Source: Marinicella sp.
GTDB lineage: Bacteria; Pseudomonadota; Gammaproteobacteria; Xanthomonadales; Marinicellaceae
Length of the DNA: 64,000 nt
Direction: 5' to 3'
Assembly: GCA_028284365.1 (NCBI GenBank)
Contig: JANQRW010000059.1
Location: 1-64,000 of the forward strand
The notes below the pieces were generated by a model. It had not been told where the DNA came from. It did no database searches and worked only from the letters and a program-made list of their open reading frames with translations. A program made the position numbers and the translations under genes. Below are positions 30,680 through 40,398 of the stretch, one piece after another. Numbering within the stretch: position 1 is the stretch's first letter; every line of letters starts with the position of its first letter.

Positions 30680-31534
30680 TTACAACTCATAAAAGGTGTC
30701 TTCGGACTTAAACCTTTGATGCACCAGTCCCAAATCTTTCAAAGTTTCTGTGGTTTCGGCCAACACCACTTTTTTTAGTTCAATTTTTTTACCCCATTTG
30801 GTGTAACTAAACCAAGACTCTACATCCTCTGGCAATAAATCAAACTTCTTGGCCACAATCTCAACCCGGCTGGGATCATCATATAATTTTTGTGCATGTT
30901 TTAAGGTTGACTCAATCAGTATTTTCACCTTATCCGCGTGTAAAGCCAAAGTCTGATGACTGGCAACCACCACAAAACAAGACCAAGGGGTTGGACATTC
31001 ACCGATGCGTCTGAATTCACCATTGTCCACATAAGGCTTGGTGGTGAATTTTTCCCAAAAGAACACATCAGCTTTGTCTTCTCGAAAAGCCATGCGCGCT
31101 CCATCCAAGTTATTAATTACCCGGAACTGTAATTTATGGACAGGCCAATCCTTCTGACGTGCATGTACATAAGGCATTAAATGCGAACCAGATCCATAGC
31201 GACTGATGGCATAACGGTGGTGGTAGATTTCGTTGACGTCATCTATATCCGAATCCGCTGGTACATGAATGCCCCAAATAATCGGAGACTCGGTATAAAA
31301 AGAAACTATTTTGTAATTGGCACTTCTGGAAATACCTGAAATGGCTCCTTCTGTCAGTAAAATAGCAACATCAAGATCATCATTTTTAATCGCCTGAATC
31401 ATGCCACCAGTACCTTCATAAAAATCAGTCCATTCAGGTTTGATACCTTGTGCTTGTAGCTCACCTGATTTTCTGGCCATGTGCCAAGGCAAATTATAAT
31501 GTTCTGGCACGCCGCCAATTCTAAGTCTGACCAT
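30680..31534 (-). CDS. Periplasmic-binding-fold protein (Ca3427/NMT1-like) without obvious signal peptide
   Basis: MVRLRIGGVPEHYNLPWHMARKSGELQAQGIKPEWTDFYEGTGGMIQAIKNDDLDVAILLTEGA. Confidence 0.78.
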   Translation of the reverse strand: MVRLRIGGVPEHYNLPWHMARKSGELQAQGIKPEWTDFYEGTGGMIQAIKNDDLDVAILLTEGAISGISRSANYKIVSFYTESPIIWGIHVPADSDIDDVNEIYHHRYAISRYGSGSHLMPYVHARQKDWPVHKLQFRVINNLDGARMAFREDKADVFFWEKFTTKPYVDNGEFRRIGECPTPWSCFVVVASHQTLALHADKVKILIESTLKHAQKLYDDPSRVEIVAKKFDLLPEDVESWFSYTKWGKKIELKKVVLAETTETLKDLGLVHQRFKSEDTFYEL

Positions 31535-31632
31535 GATATGGGCTCGAAAAAAAATCACATTGTATCATTTTCAAAGTGTGGCTTTGCTACAGTCATCACA
31601 TCCTGAAATGCTCATGTGCTAAAATTTCACTG

Positions 31633-32388
31633 ATGCGCTTTTTGTCCCTGTTATTGCTACTGATCTGCACCAACGCTTCTGGTGAAATTGAACTGTTAAT
31701 TGTTGGTGGCCAAAACCAACCCATAAAGTTTATGGCCTTGCCATTTGAATATCAGGGTGATGGTCTGAACCCTGCGGTGACCGTTGAAAACCACATTGTT
31801 CAAGCACTTTCAAGCACTGGTTTATTTACCATGCCCTTGCGCTATGAAAAACCACAGAATGAAGCCAATATGTTGGCTTGGCAGTTCGCTGGTATCCGCT
31901 ATGTTTTGCAAGGTGAGATTCGTGAACTTGAGGAAACCATACACCTTAAACTCACCATCAATGACACACTACTCCTTAAACCCACTTTAAGTACGGTGAT
32001 TTTGAATCCCAAAGAACTCGAGTTAAGCAGCCAGCTATTTGCCGATCAGGTTTATCGCAGCATGTTCTATACCACGTTCACCAATGATGAAGACAAACAA
32101 TATTTACACAATGAAGACCCCACTTTTACACGCTATTTGAATCAATTGGTTGTGTTATTCAAAGGTGCATGGAAAAGTCAGCTGAACCGAGGTACTTGTT
32201 CGGTTGAAATTCAACAGATGCCTGGTGGGGTACCATTTAAAAGTCAATTGCAAGAAGATTGTTTCAATGATTCTCAACTGGCCAAAGAAATTCAGGAGGC
32301 GCTGGATACCGTGAGTACACTGCCCTATGAAAAGTATCAGCAAGTGTTCGATAAATATTTAAAGCTACAATTCATCAGTACAGACTAA
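31633..32388 (+). CDS. Exported protein with TolB N-domain-like and TolA C-domain-like segments
   Basis: Signal peptide MRFLSLLLLLICTNASG; ALPFEYQGDG...VTVENHIVQALSSTGLF...WQFAGIRYVLQGEI (TolB-N-like); GTCSVEIQQMPGG...CFNDSQLAKEIQEALDTVSTLPYEKYQQVFDKYLKLQF (TolA-III-like). Confidence 0.6.
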   Translation: MRFLSLLLLLICTNASGEIELLIVGGQNQPIKFMALPFEYQGDGLNPAVTVENHIVQALSSTGLFTMPLRYEKPQNEANMLAWQFAGIRYVLQGEIRELEETIHLKLTINDTLLLKPTLSTVILNPKELELSSQLFADQVYRSMFYTTFTNDEDKQYLHNEDPTFTRYLNQLVVLFKGAWKSQLNRGTCSVEIQQMPGGVPFKSQLQEDCFNDSQLAKEIQEALDTVSTLPYEKYQQVFDKYLKLQFISTD

Positions 32389-33866
32389 TTGATCGGATGT
32401 AATATATCTGACTTAGCGTTTCTTTGTAAATGTAAATCAGTATCAATCAAATGACCGTCCATACCCCAGCTTTTCAACTTTTCAATGGCCCATTCCTGGG
32501 TTTTATCCTGGTGGCATTCATGGCAGGCATTGGGTGAGTTTTCAATCCCCAGTTTTTTACTCAATAATGGGTTCGGTATGGAGCCCATGTTGTGACTACG
32601 AACAAAGTGTGTAACACCTGCAACTGCATTGAGGATATTCTTTGGCATGTGACAATCATAACAGTAGGCACCAGGTCTGCCTGCTTTGTGGTTGGTATGT
32701 GCTGATAAATTTTCAGCTATAACCTCATGGCACCCCAAACAAAAAGCATTACTCTGTACGGTCGGCCGTAACAGCCCGGTTGCTGCAGCTTTTTTATTGT
32801 TATGAGGATCATGACAAGTGTAACAACGCATATCTGTCACTTGGTAATGACTGGAGTCAGCAAACGAACGAAATAATGTCCCCAACCCTTTTGGACGACC
32901 ATCTGGCCAAACTTCAACAGTTGGGTGTTTTCTGCCAGGAACCAAAGGCGCTTCATCAAAGTACGGTGATAAATCATTCAACTCACCATTGGCGTTAAAA
33001 CCAGGCTTATAGTTTCGATACAACGGTTGTCGTTTTCGGAAAATATCAGCACCATGACATCGGGCACAAACGCTCAAAGCAAAACCCTGTTCCTGATTCG
33101 CAGCATTAATGATAAAAGGTGCAGTTTTATTGAATAAATTTTGATCAAACCAAGAAACCAAACGATTCACAGGATGACCATTCATATAATTAACATGTTC
33201 ACTACCTGGACCATGACAAACTTCACAACCCACACCTATTTCAGTCCACTCAACCTGGGCAATAGTGTGTGTATTGTTCTTATAATTTTCCTGTAAATTA
33301 GTGGTATGACAACGAGCGCAATACAAGTTCCATGCTGAGTTAAGTGGCTTCATTTGCTCCCATAAATCATGGACCGACTGCGGCGACTGTTCTTGCTCAT
33401 TCCAATACGCAAAAAAGGCTTGTCTCGGTACCGACCATTGAATTGGCAAGCGCCGCAACACGCCTCCTTTTTCCTGTGTCAGATAAGTTTGACGGTATTG
33501 ATACCCTATGACTTTGTTGATTTTAAATTCAGAATAACTTTCACCACCTATGTCTTGAATCGCCATGAAAAATTCACCACCACGTTCATACATTTTTGCA
33601 GCAGGTTCATCAAATTCAGGATCTTGTTGTGGAAAGAAATAAGACCCGGAACTGAAGTCACCAACCACAGAACCTTGCTCAGGCAAACGCGCTATGTTGT
33701 GATGTGGAGAAATTTTCCAGGCATCATAGTTAATCCAATGGCAGTCGCCACATACTTCACTACCAACAAAGTCTGCATGAAAGACCTTTGGTGCAGGATC
33801 TCTGAAAAAATAAATGCCCAAAACAGCCGTTGCTAAAAATATCAAAAATATAAGGAGGTATTTCAT
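32385..33866 (-). CDS. Octaheme c-type cytochrome
   Basis: Eight CxxCH motifs (CGDCH, CARCH, CEVCH, CARCH, CYTCH, CLGCH, CYDCH, CHECH), N-terminal membrane/signal anchor. Confidence 0.9.
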   Translation of the reverse strand: MKYLLIFLIFLATAVLGIYFFRDPAPKVFHADFVGSEVCGDCHWINYDAWKISPHHNIARLPEQGSVVGDFSSGSYFFPQQDPEFDEPAAKMYERGGEFFMAIQDIGGESYSEFKINKVIGYQYRQTYLTQEKGGVLRRLPIQWSVPRQAFFAYWNEQEQSPQSVHDLWEQMKPLNSAWNLYCARCHTTNLQENYKNNTHTIAQVEWTEIGVGCEVCHGPGSEHVNYMNGHPVNRLVSWFDQNLFNKTAPFIINAANQEQGFALSVCARCHGADIFRKRQPLYRNYKPGFNANGELNDLSPYFDEAPLVPGRKHPTVEVWPDGRPKGLGTLFRSFADSSHYQVTDMRCYTCHDPHNNKKAAATGLLRPTVQSNAFCLGCHEVIAENLSAHTNHKAGRPGAYCYDCHMPKNILNAVAGVTHFVRSHNMGSIPNPLLSKKLGIENSPNACHECHQDKTQEWAIEKLKSWGMDGHLIDTDLHLQRNAKSDILHPIN

Positions 33867-35758
33867 TTTCGTTTCTGAATAATCTGCAATGTGCCATCAG
33901 TTAATTGGTCAACTGCAAAAAGACTGCCTTTTAATGCTGCCACTAATTCGCTTTTGTCCTTTTGGGTAGCATCATAACCCCAGTGATTGAATAAATACAA
34001 ATCTGTATCGCGTTTATGACGTGTTAAACTACCTCGAAAGTGCTCCTCTGTTCCGTTTTGTTCTGACCAAATTCGCAACACAATCAACTTATCTCCTTGC
34101 TTTTCACTCATTAACAATTTTTCAACTTCACCGCGATGTACATATGAAAACAAAGGCAACTCTTCAGCCTCAGGCTCAACTCGCATGGCTTGATAAACAT
34201 TACCCCATGTTCTTGGTTCCTGAACTTGCCAACCTAGTTTCATCAATTGATTCTTGAAGTCAACCAAATCTCCCATGAGTGTGATGTCCAATGTTTGTTG
34301 GCCATTGTTAGCCCATCCTGTGGTTTTGGCAGTAATTTGTTGCTGCAGCCATACAGGTTTAGTTGTTACCGTTGATGCTGCAAATAATACCCAGGCAACA
34401 AAAGGCATCAGTAAAGTGGTGGTTATGTATGCAATTTTTATGGGCAAGCCAAGAAATTGTTTACGACTGCGAGTCCGGTAGGCAATACCAATCAACATCG
34501 ACCAAATACTGGCAGTTAAAATCGATGACATCACCATAGCCAGGTTCATTTGATAGAAAAACAAGCTACTGAAAGCAAACAATAGGGTCAATATACCTGC
34601 CACCACATAAGGCCAACTGCGCCACTTAACCGGATAAGCACCGGCCACTACAATGGCCCAGAAACTGGATACTGCAGTGAACCAAAACACATGGTGAGAT
34701 GACCACAGATGCCAACCATCGTGACCAATAAAACAGATGAATATTGAGAATACGTAAGAAGAAATTGAAACCAATAACCAATGCTGTAACACTAAATTTA
34801 AGCGCCGATAAATCAACCAGAATGTCACCACCATGGTCACAACCACAATACTGATGTCATGTCCAATGAACAACAGCCATTTCATTGGCACCACCGTCCA
34901 GGGGTTGTGAAAAGCAAAGAAAAAAGATTCGGTGCTTTGATTCCATCGCAACAAAGTTTCATTAATCGCGGTAAACCAAATCGTGGCAATCAAAAACAAC
35001 AACAACAACATCGCCAGCATGGCCAAAGAACCCTTTTCCTGTTGTCTAGGATCAACCAAACCAGAAGTTAACTTGCCTAATGTGGGGTGTCTTTGGGTCC
35101 ATGCCAATAAAGAGCTGAGCCATTTATAGGTTTTGGGTACCAACAAAGCGTATACAAAATTTATCAACCAGTAAACCACCCAAATTAATACCACCAGCAC
35201 CAAAACCAGCACCGACAGTTTGACCGCAACTTTAGCCATGGTTTCCATCGCTGAACCAAACAATACGCCAGGCAATAAGTAAAACGGTGCCCACAAAACC
35301 GAAGCCACTGAACTGATGATGACATAACGTTTCACCGACATACCCATCATGCCACCAATGGCAGGAATAATTGGTCTGACTGGTCCCACAAAACGACCAA
35401 TGAAGACACTCACCCCACCATATTTAGCAAAAAAGTTTTGGCCTTTTTCAATCAAGTCCGGGAATTTATACATGGGCCAGATTTTAAGCAGTTTTTGTTT
35501 GTATTTATGACCAATCCAAAAGCTGATACCATCACCCATGAAAGCACCCAAAGTTGCCCACATCCAAGCGGTGTAAAAGTCCAACACACCCAAACCAATT
35601 AACGCTCCCAAACTGACTAAAAAGGCCGCACCTGGGAAAATGATACCAACCAATAAAATTGATTCTGTAAAAGCAAACAAAAAGATGAGCACCCCAGTCC
35701 AATTGGGGTTGGCTTGAATCCAATCATAGACGTCTTTAACCCATCCAGTTGGTTCCAT
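33863..35758 (-). CDS. DedA-domain / degenerate PAP2 / LssY-C-like fusion protein
   Basis: DedA: FLFAFTESILLVGIIFPGAAFLVSLGALIG...FIGRFVGPVRPIIPAIGGMMGMS; multi-TM middle with SSHH in place of PSGH; LssY-C-like tail; 631 aa. Confidence 0.82.
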   Translation of the reverse strand: MEPTGWVKDVYDWIQANPNWTGVLIFLFAFTESILLVGIIFPGAAFLVSLGALIGLGVLDFYTAWMWATLGAFMGDGISFWIGHKYKQKLLKIWPMYKFPDLIEKGQNFFAKYGGVSVFIGRFVGPVRPIIPAIGGMMGMSVKRYVIISSVASVLWAPFYLLPGVLFGSAMETMAKVAVKLSVLVLVLVVLIWVVYWLINFVYALLVPKTYKWLSSLLAWTQRHPTLGKLTSGLVDPRQQEKGSLAMLAMLLLLFLIATIWFTAINETLLRWNQSTESFFFAFHNPWTVVPMKWLLFIGHDISIVVVTMVVTFWLIYRRLNLVLQHWLLVSISSYVFSIFICFIGHDGWHLWSSHHVFWFTAVSSFWAIVVAGAYPVKWRSWPYVVAGILTLLFAFSSLFFYQMNLAMVMSSILTASIWSMLIGIAYRTRSRKQFLGLPIKIAYITTTLLMPFVAWVLFAASTVTTKPVWLQQQITAKTTGWANNGQQTLDITLMGDLVDFKNQLMKLGWQVQEPRTWGNVYQAMRVEPEAEELPLFSYVHRGEVEKLLMSEKQGDKLIVLRIWSEQNGTEEHFRGSLTRHKRDTDLYLFNHWGYDATQKDKSELVAALKGSLFAVDQLTDGTLQIIQKRK

Positions 35759-35760
35759 AA

Positions 35761-37035
35761 TTAAACCCTAATGGCGTTTTTCGCTGCAATTAAAGTTTGT
35801 TCAATGATGTCATCTGAGTGCTTGGAACTGACAAAGCCCGCCTCATAAGCAGAAGGTGCCATGTACACCCCAGCTTTAAGCATCGCATGGAAAAAACGTC
35901 TGAAATGAGCTTCATCGCACGTTGCTAAATCGGTAAAACCCTGCGCTTTTTCTTCCCGGAAAAACAAACCAAACATACCACCTTGGTGACAAGTTGAAAA
36001 AGGGACTCCAGCTTCATCGGCCACAACTTGTAAACCTTTTACTAATTTTCCAGTTTGAGTCGCTAAATGATCATAAAAACCATCAGCTGAAATGATGTTC
36101 ATCATGGCTGAACCGGCAGCCATTGCCAACGGGTTACCAGATAATGTACCAGCCTGGTAAACCGATCCTGATGGTGCAATGTAACTCATGATGTCTTTGC
36201 GACCACCAAAAGCGCCTACGGGCAAACCACCACCAATCACTTTACCAAAGGTGGTTAAATCGGGCTTAACTCCATACAACTCTTGGGCACCACCCTTGGC
36301 CACACGAAACCCGGTCATGACCTCATCAAAAATAAGCACAGAACCATGTTGGTCACACAAGTTTCGCATCCCTTGTAAATAACCATCAACAGGTTCAATC
36401 ATGTTCATATTGCCAGCTATGGGTTCCACAATTATGGCAGCCACATCCTCACCCACTTCAGCCATTACTTGTGACAGGCTGTCCAAATCATTGAATGGAA
36501 CAGTTAAAGTCAAATCTGCCACTGCATCTGGCACCCCTGGTGAACCTGGAATACCTAAAGTCAACACCCCACTCCCAGCTTTAACTAAGAAAGAATCAGC
36601 ATGACCATGATAACAGCCTTCAAATTTGATGACTTTATCGCGGCCACTAAACCCTCTGGCCAAACGAATGGCACTCATGGTTGCTTCAGTGCCTGAATTA
36701 ACCATCCGCACCAGCTCTATCGATGGAATCATGGCACAAATTTGTTCAGCCAAAGTCACTTCCGCCTCAGCCGGCGCACCAAAGCTCAAGCCTCTATCCA
36801 CAGCTTTATGTACCGCCGCCAATACAGTTTCATTGCTGTGGCCTGCGATCATCGGACCCCAGCTACCAATGTAGTCAATGTAAACCTTACCATTGACATC
36901 GTACATATGTGGGCCTTTGGCTGTGGCAATGAACAGTGGCTCACCGCCCACGCCTTTGAACGCCCTCACGGGTGAATTAACGCCGCCTGGGATGAATTGT
37001 TGCGCTTTGGTAAATAGCTTGTGGTTGTTATTCAT
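35761..37035 (-). CDS. hemL: Glutamate-1-semialdehyde 2,1-aminomutase
   Basis: [57 protein letters not shown]. Confidence 0.97.
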   Translation of the reverse strand: MNNNHKLFTKAQQFIPGGVNSPVRAFKGVGGEPLFIATAKGPHMYDVNGKVYIDYIGSWGPMIAGHSNETVLAAVHKAVDRGLSFGAPAEAEVTLAEQICAMIPSIELVRMVNSGTEATMSAIRLARGFSGRDKVIKFEGCYHGHADSFLVKAGSGVLTLGIPGSPGVPDAVADLTLTVPFNDLDSLSQVMAEVGEDVAAIIVEPIAGNMNMIEPVDGYLQGMRNLCDQHGSVLIFDEVMTGFRVAKGGAQELYGVKPDLTTFGKVIGGGLPVGAFGGRKDIMSYIAPSGSVYQAGTLSGNPLAMAAGSAMMNIISADGFYDHLATQTGKLVKGLQVVADEAGVPFSTCHQGGMFGLFFREEKAQGFTDLATCDEAHFRRFFHAMLKAGVYMAPSAYEAGFVSSKHSDDIIEQTLIAAKNAIRV

Positions 37036-37133
37036 TTTCTGCTTTGGGCATGTCATAAATGAACCGCCATTATAAAGGTTTTGACATGGATTTGGGATGG
37101 CATACAATGGTCAATTTGTCATAATTCAGTATT

Positions 37134-38585
37134 TTGAAAAACTCTTCACAAAAGTCAAACACCAAACCCTATGCCATCGCTGCTGGACACGAACAAACAG
37201 CAGCAGCAGCGCAACAAATTTTACACCAAGGTGGCAATGCATTTGATGCCATCCTGGCAGCCATGATGATGTCGTTTGTGGCGGAACCGTTGTTATCATC
37301 CCCTGGTGGTGGTGGATTCATGATTGCTTCGGGATCAGAACAACCACCCAAAGTATTGGATTTTTTTTCCGACACCCCTAACATTTCAGCAACAAACATT
37401 AACACTGAACAAGTTGATTTTTATCCGATCATGGGCGACTTTGGGCCACGCCAGCAAGAGTTTCACATTGGCCATGCCGCCGCCGCAATTCCCGGAGTAC
37501 CAGCAGGTATTTTTAAAATTCACCAAGCACTGTGCTCTTTGCCTTTGTCACAAATTGCCGAACCAGCTATAAACGCTGCCAATCAAGGCATTCTGATTAA
37601 CCATCAACAGGCTTATGTGGCCTTGATTCTGAAACCCATCATTGAGTCAACACCAGAAGCCAAACAGTTGTTTCAGGGCTTTAGCGCTGGACATGTCTGG
37701 AAAAACCCCAAGCTAGCAAGTTTTCTTGCCACCCTGTCAAAGGCTGACCATGATTGGTTTTACCACGGTCAAATTGCCCAAAACATCTCTTGCCAAGATG
37801 ATGGGTTGCTTGAAGAAATTGACTTCACAAGCTATCAATGTGAAGTAAGAAAACCTCTGAGTTTAGAGCTGGGTTCACACCAAATATTAACCAACCCGCA
37901 GCCCAGCAGCGGCGGGTATTTAATTGTTGAGCAATTACGCCGATTGAAAAACAGACATGATGAGCTTGCCGTTTTGGAAGCCATGCAACATGCTGACGAT
38001 TTAAAAAGAAACCCGATGACAGAAGTCTCACGCGGCACCACCCACATGAGTGTAGCAGATGGTCATGGAAACCTGGCCAGCCTAACCCTGTCTAACGGCG
38101 AAGGTAATGGACAAGTCGTTGAAGGCTGCGGCTTTATGTTGAATAATTTTTTGGGAGAAGAAGACATCAATACCCATGGTTTTTTCTCATGGCGAGGAAA
38201 AAAGCGCATGCGCTCCATGATGTCACCCACTTTGGTATTACATCCAAAATCAAGCTATGCGCTGGGTACAGGTGGTTCCAACCGCATCAAAACTGCTTTA
38301 TTCCAAGTCATCAACCACCTCATCAATGGTAACAAACACCTTAAACATGCCATTGAAGCGCCCAGAATGCACTATGAGAACGGACATTTAGATATAGAAC
38401 CAGAATTCAATTCTGCGGTTTTAGAACAATTGAAAAAAAACAACCCAATCCACTCAGAATGGCATAACCACAACTTGTACTTCGGTGGCGTCAATGCAGT
38501 TCAAAATGGCCTCACCACCGCCGCAGTTGGCGACTTTAGACGCAATGGTTGTGGTATTGTTGGGCATCAGTCACTGAACAGATAG
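37134..38585 (+). CDS. Gamma-glutamyltransferase-family protein
   Basis: SSPGGGGFMI, GTTHMSVADGHGNLASLT (nucleophile Thr region), GTGGSNRI. Confidence 0.9.
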   Translation: MKNSSQKSNTKPYAIAAGHEQTAAAAQQILHQGGNAFDAILAAMMMSFVAEPLLSSPGGGGFMIASGSEQPPKVLDFFSDTPNISATNINTEQVDFYPIMGDFGPRQQEFHIGHAAAAIPGVPAGIFKIHQALCSLPLSQIAEPAINAANQGILINHQQAYVALILKPIIESTPEAKQLFQGFSAGHVWKNPKLASFLATLSKADHDWFYHGQIAQNISCQDDGLLEEIDFTSYQCEVRKPLSLELGSHQILTNPQPSSGGYLIVEQLRRLKNRHDELAVLEAMQHADDLKRNPMTEVSRGTTHMSVADGHGNLASLTLSNGEGNGQVVEGCGFMLNNFLGEEDINTHGFFSWRGKKRMRSMMSPTLVLHPKSSYALGTGGSNRIKTALFQVINHLINGNKHLKHAIEAPRMHYENGHLDIEPEFNSAVLEQLKKNNPIHSEWHNHNLYFGGVNAVQNGLTTAAVGDFRRNGCGIVGHQSLNR

Positions 38586-40289
38586 TCACTCATCACAACT
38601 GATGTCAGCCGGTTGTGCGAAAAGCGTCATGTCCATACTTCCTGCTACAAAATCAACACCATCAGCCGGACTCCAACTGAAATTCATATTGGCACAATCA
38701 GAAAACGCCAGTGTAAATGTACCCCAGTTACTGGTGACCACATCAGCAGCATTGAAGTTGGGAGGAAATAGCCCTCCAGTTACCAAGGTGACATCTAAAG
38801 TGGCCGTGCTACCTTCTACATCACCAGCACCAACCAACCACAGCTGGTTACCGTTGTTATCAAAAGTATACCAATAAACAACCATGCGATTATCTGCCAA
38901 AACCACCACATTCAACCCATGCCCATTTTGTTCTGGGTTAAACCACAAACCAGAGTGATGTGACTTAATATCAGCCAATTGCTGAAGCTTTGGTTTAACG
39001 ATAAAGACACCCCGATTGATGTCAGAAATCAGCACCGTGCCATTATCAAAAAATGGATAAACATTCCAGGCACCGCCAAAATTTGAACTGCTGTCAGGGT
39101 CAGGAAAGGTATCGAAATAGGCCACCTCTTCCATCTCGGCAGAATCCATATCACCCAGTTTTAAAATTCTTAAACCACGGGTGTAATTAGCCTGATAAGT
39201 GTAACCATCAACGATGTACTGATTGTGATCAATGGCCGCACCCGAGGCCTCATGAAAGCCAGTGATGGTTGGGTTATCCAGATCCATCATATCCATCACA
39301 TAAGTTCTGGTAGAATCGGGAACACCATCGCCCCTATCCAGTTCATCTAACTCATCATCAATCAGAAAATACCTTTCATCAGCAGTCAACCAGCCTTGGT
39401 GCGTGTATTGTTGGCCGTTGTAACCGGTTCTGCTGATCATGGTTGGGTTTGATTTGTTGGTCACATCCACGACCGTAATCGTGTCTTCATTACTGGCAAA
39501 ACAGATTTCTTTACCTCTATGATCTGCATCTGGTCCATCATATATCAAACATTGGGCATCATGAGTATAGCCATCATCACCGAAACAACTAACCAATTGA
39601 GGATTTACTGGGTTTTGAATGTTGACTATGTGCAAACCACCATTACAGGTATTGCTACCTACGACATAAGCAAAACCAGTGGCTTCATTGATCACGATGT
39701 TGTGTGCGCTTTGCAGATTCCCTCCCGTATAAACCTCATCTGGTAAAAATGTTTTTGGTGCGTCTTGTACATCTAGTAATTGAGTCAAATTAAATACCTG
39801 CATGCCATGGGGCTGATCATCTGCCACTATGTAAGCGTGTTCCTGATAGGTTTTGACATCACGCCAAGCCGATGCATTACCACCGGTACTGGGTAGGTTG
39901 CCCAAGTAAACTGGGTTAGCAGGGTCTGTTATTTCTACAAAAGAAGTGCCATCTGAACGACCCACCAGCGCGAAGTAACGACCACTGGCTTCATGCTTCC
40001 AACCCCAACTGTCAGAACCTTGACCACCTCCTATTTGACTGAGATCTAAATGACCTAGCAGGTCAATATTATTACAAGCAAAGATATCTGCTTTACCATT
40101 TTCACAAGTTCTTGGGCCAGCGTATTTGTAACCTTTGTAGGGTTGGTTATGAGCCTTATGCATCATCGCCACAAAATCCCAATCCGGATACTGTTTATTC
40201 AATTTAGCTGATTGTGTTGGGGTATGACAGGCCCAAGCAGTGAAGTTGATGATCAGAGCCATAAAAATGATGATATTTAGTTTTCTCAT
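38586..40289 (-). CDS. Choice-of-anchor B / LVIVD-repeat exported protein
   Basis: SDGTSFVEITDPANPVYLGNLPS, GLHIVNIQNPVNPQLVSCF, ITVVDVTNKSNPTMIS; C-terminal SGLWFNPEQNGHGLNVVVL..VYWYTFDNNGNQLWL domain. Confidence 0.85.
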   Translation of the reverse strand: MRKLNIIIFMALIINFTAWACHTPTQSAKLNKQYPDWDFVAMMHKAHNQPYKGYKYAGPRTCENGKADIFACNNIDLLGHLDLSQIGGGQGSDSWGWKHEASGRYFALVGRSDGTSFVEITDPANPVYLGNLPSTGGNASAWRDVKTYQEHAYIVADDQPHGMQVFNLTQLLDVQDAPKTFLPDEVYTGGNLQSAHNIVINEATGFAYVVGSNTCNGGLHIVNIQNPVNPQLVSCFGDDGYTHDAQCLIYDGPDADHRGKEICFASNEDTITVVDVTNKSNPTMISRTGYNGQQYTHQGWLTADERYFLIDDELDELDRGDGVPDSTRTYVMDMMDLDNPTITGFHEASGAAIDHNQYIVDGYTYQANYTRGLRILKLGDMDSAEMEEVAYFDTFPDPDSSSNFGGAWNVYPFFDNGTVLISDINRGVFIVKPKLQQLADIKSHHSGLWFNPEQNGHGLNVVVLADNRMVVYWYTFDNNGNQLWLVGAGDVEGSTATLDVTLVTGGLFPPNFNAADVVTSNWGTFTLAFSDCANMNFSWSPADGVDFVAGSMDMTLFAQPADISCDE

Positions 40290-40398
40290 TTCACAGTCCC
40301 AGTGAATATTTGGTACGCCTATTGTATCGATAAACTAAGCCCTGAAACAATGACTATTAAATCTTTCGTTGGCAGTATTTCAGACTCGGAGTTTCCGA

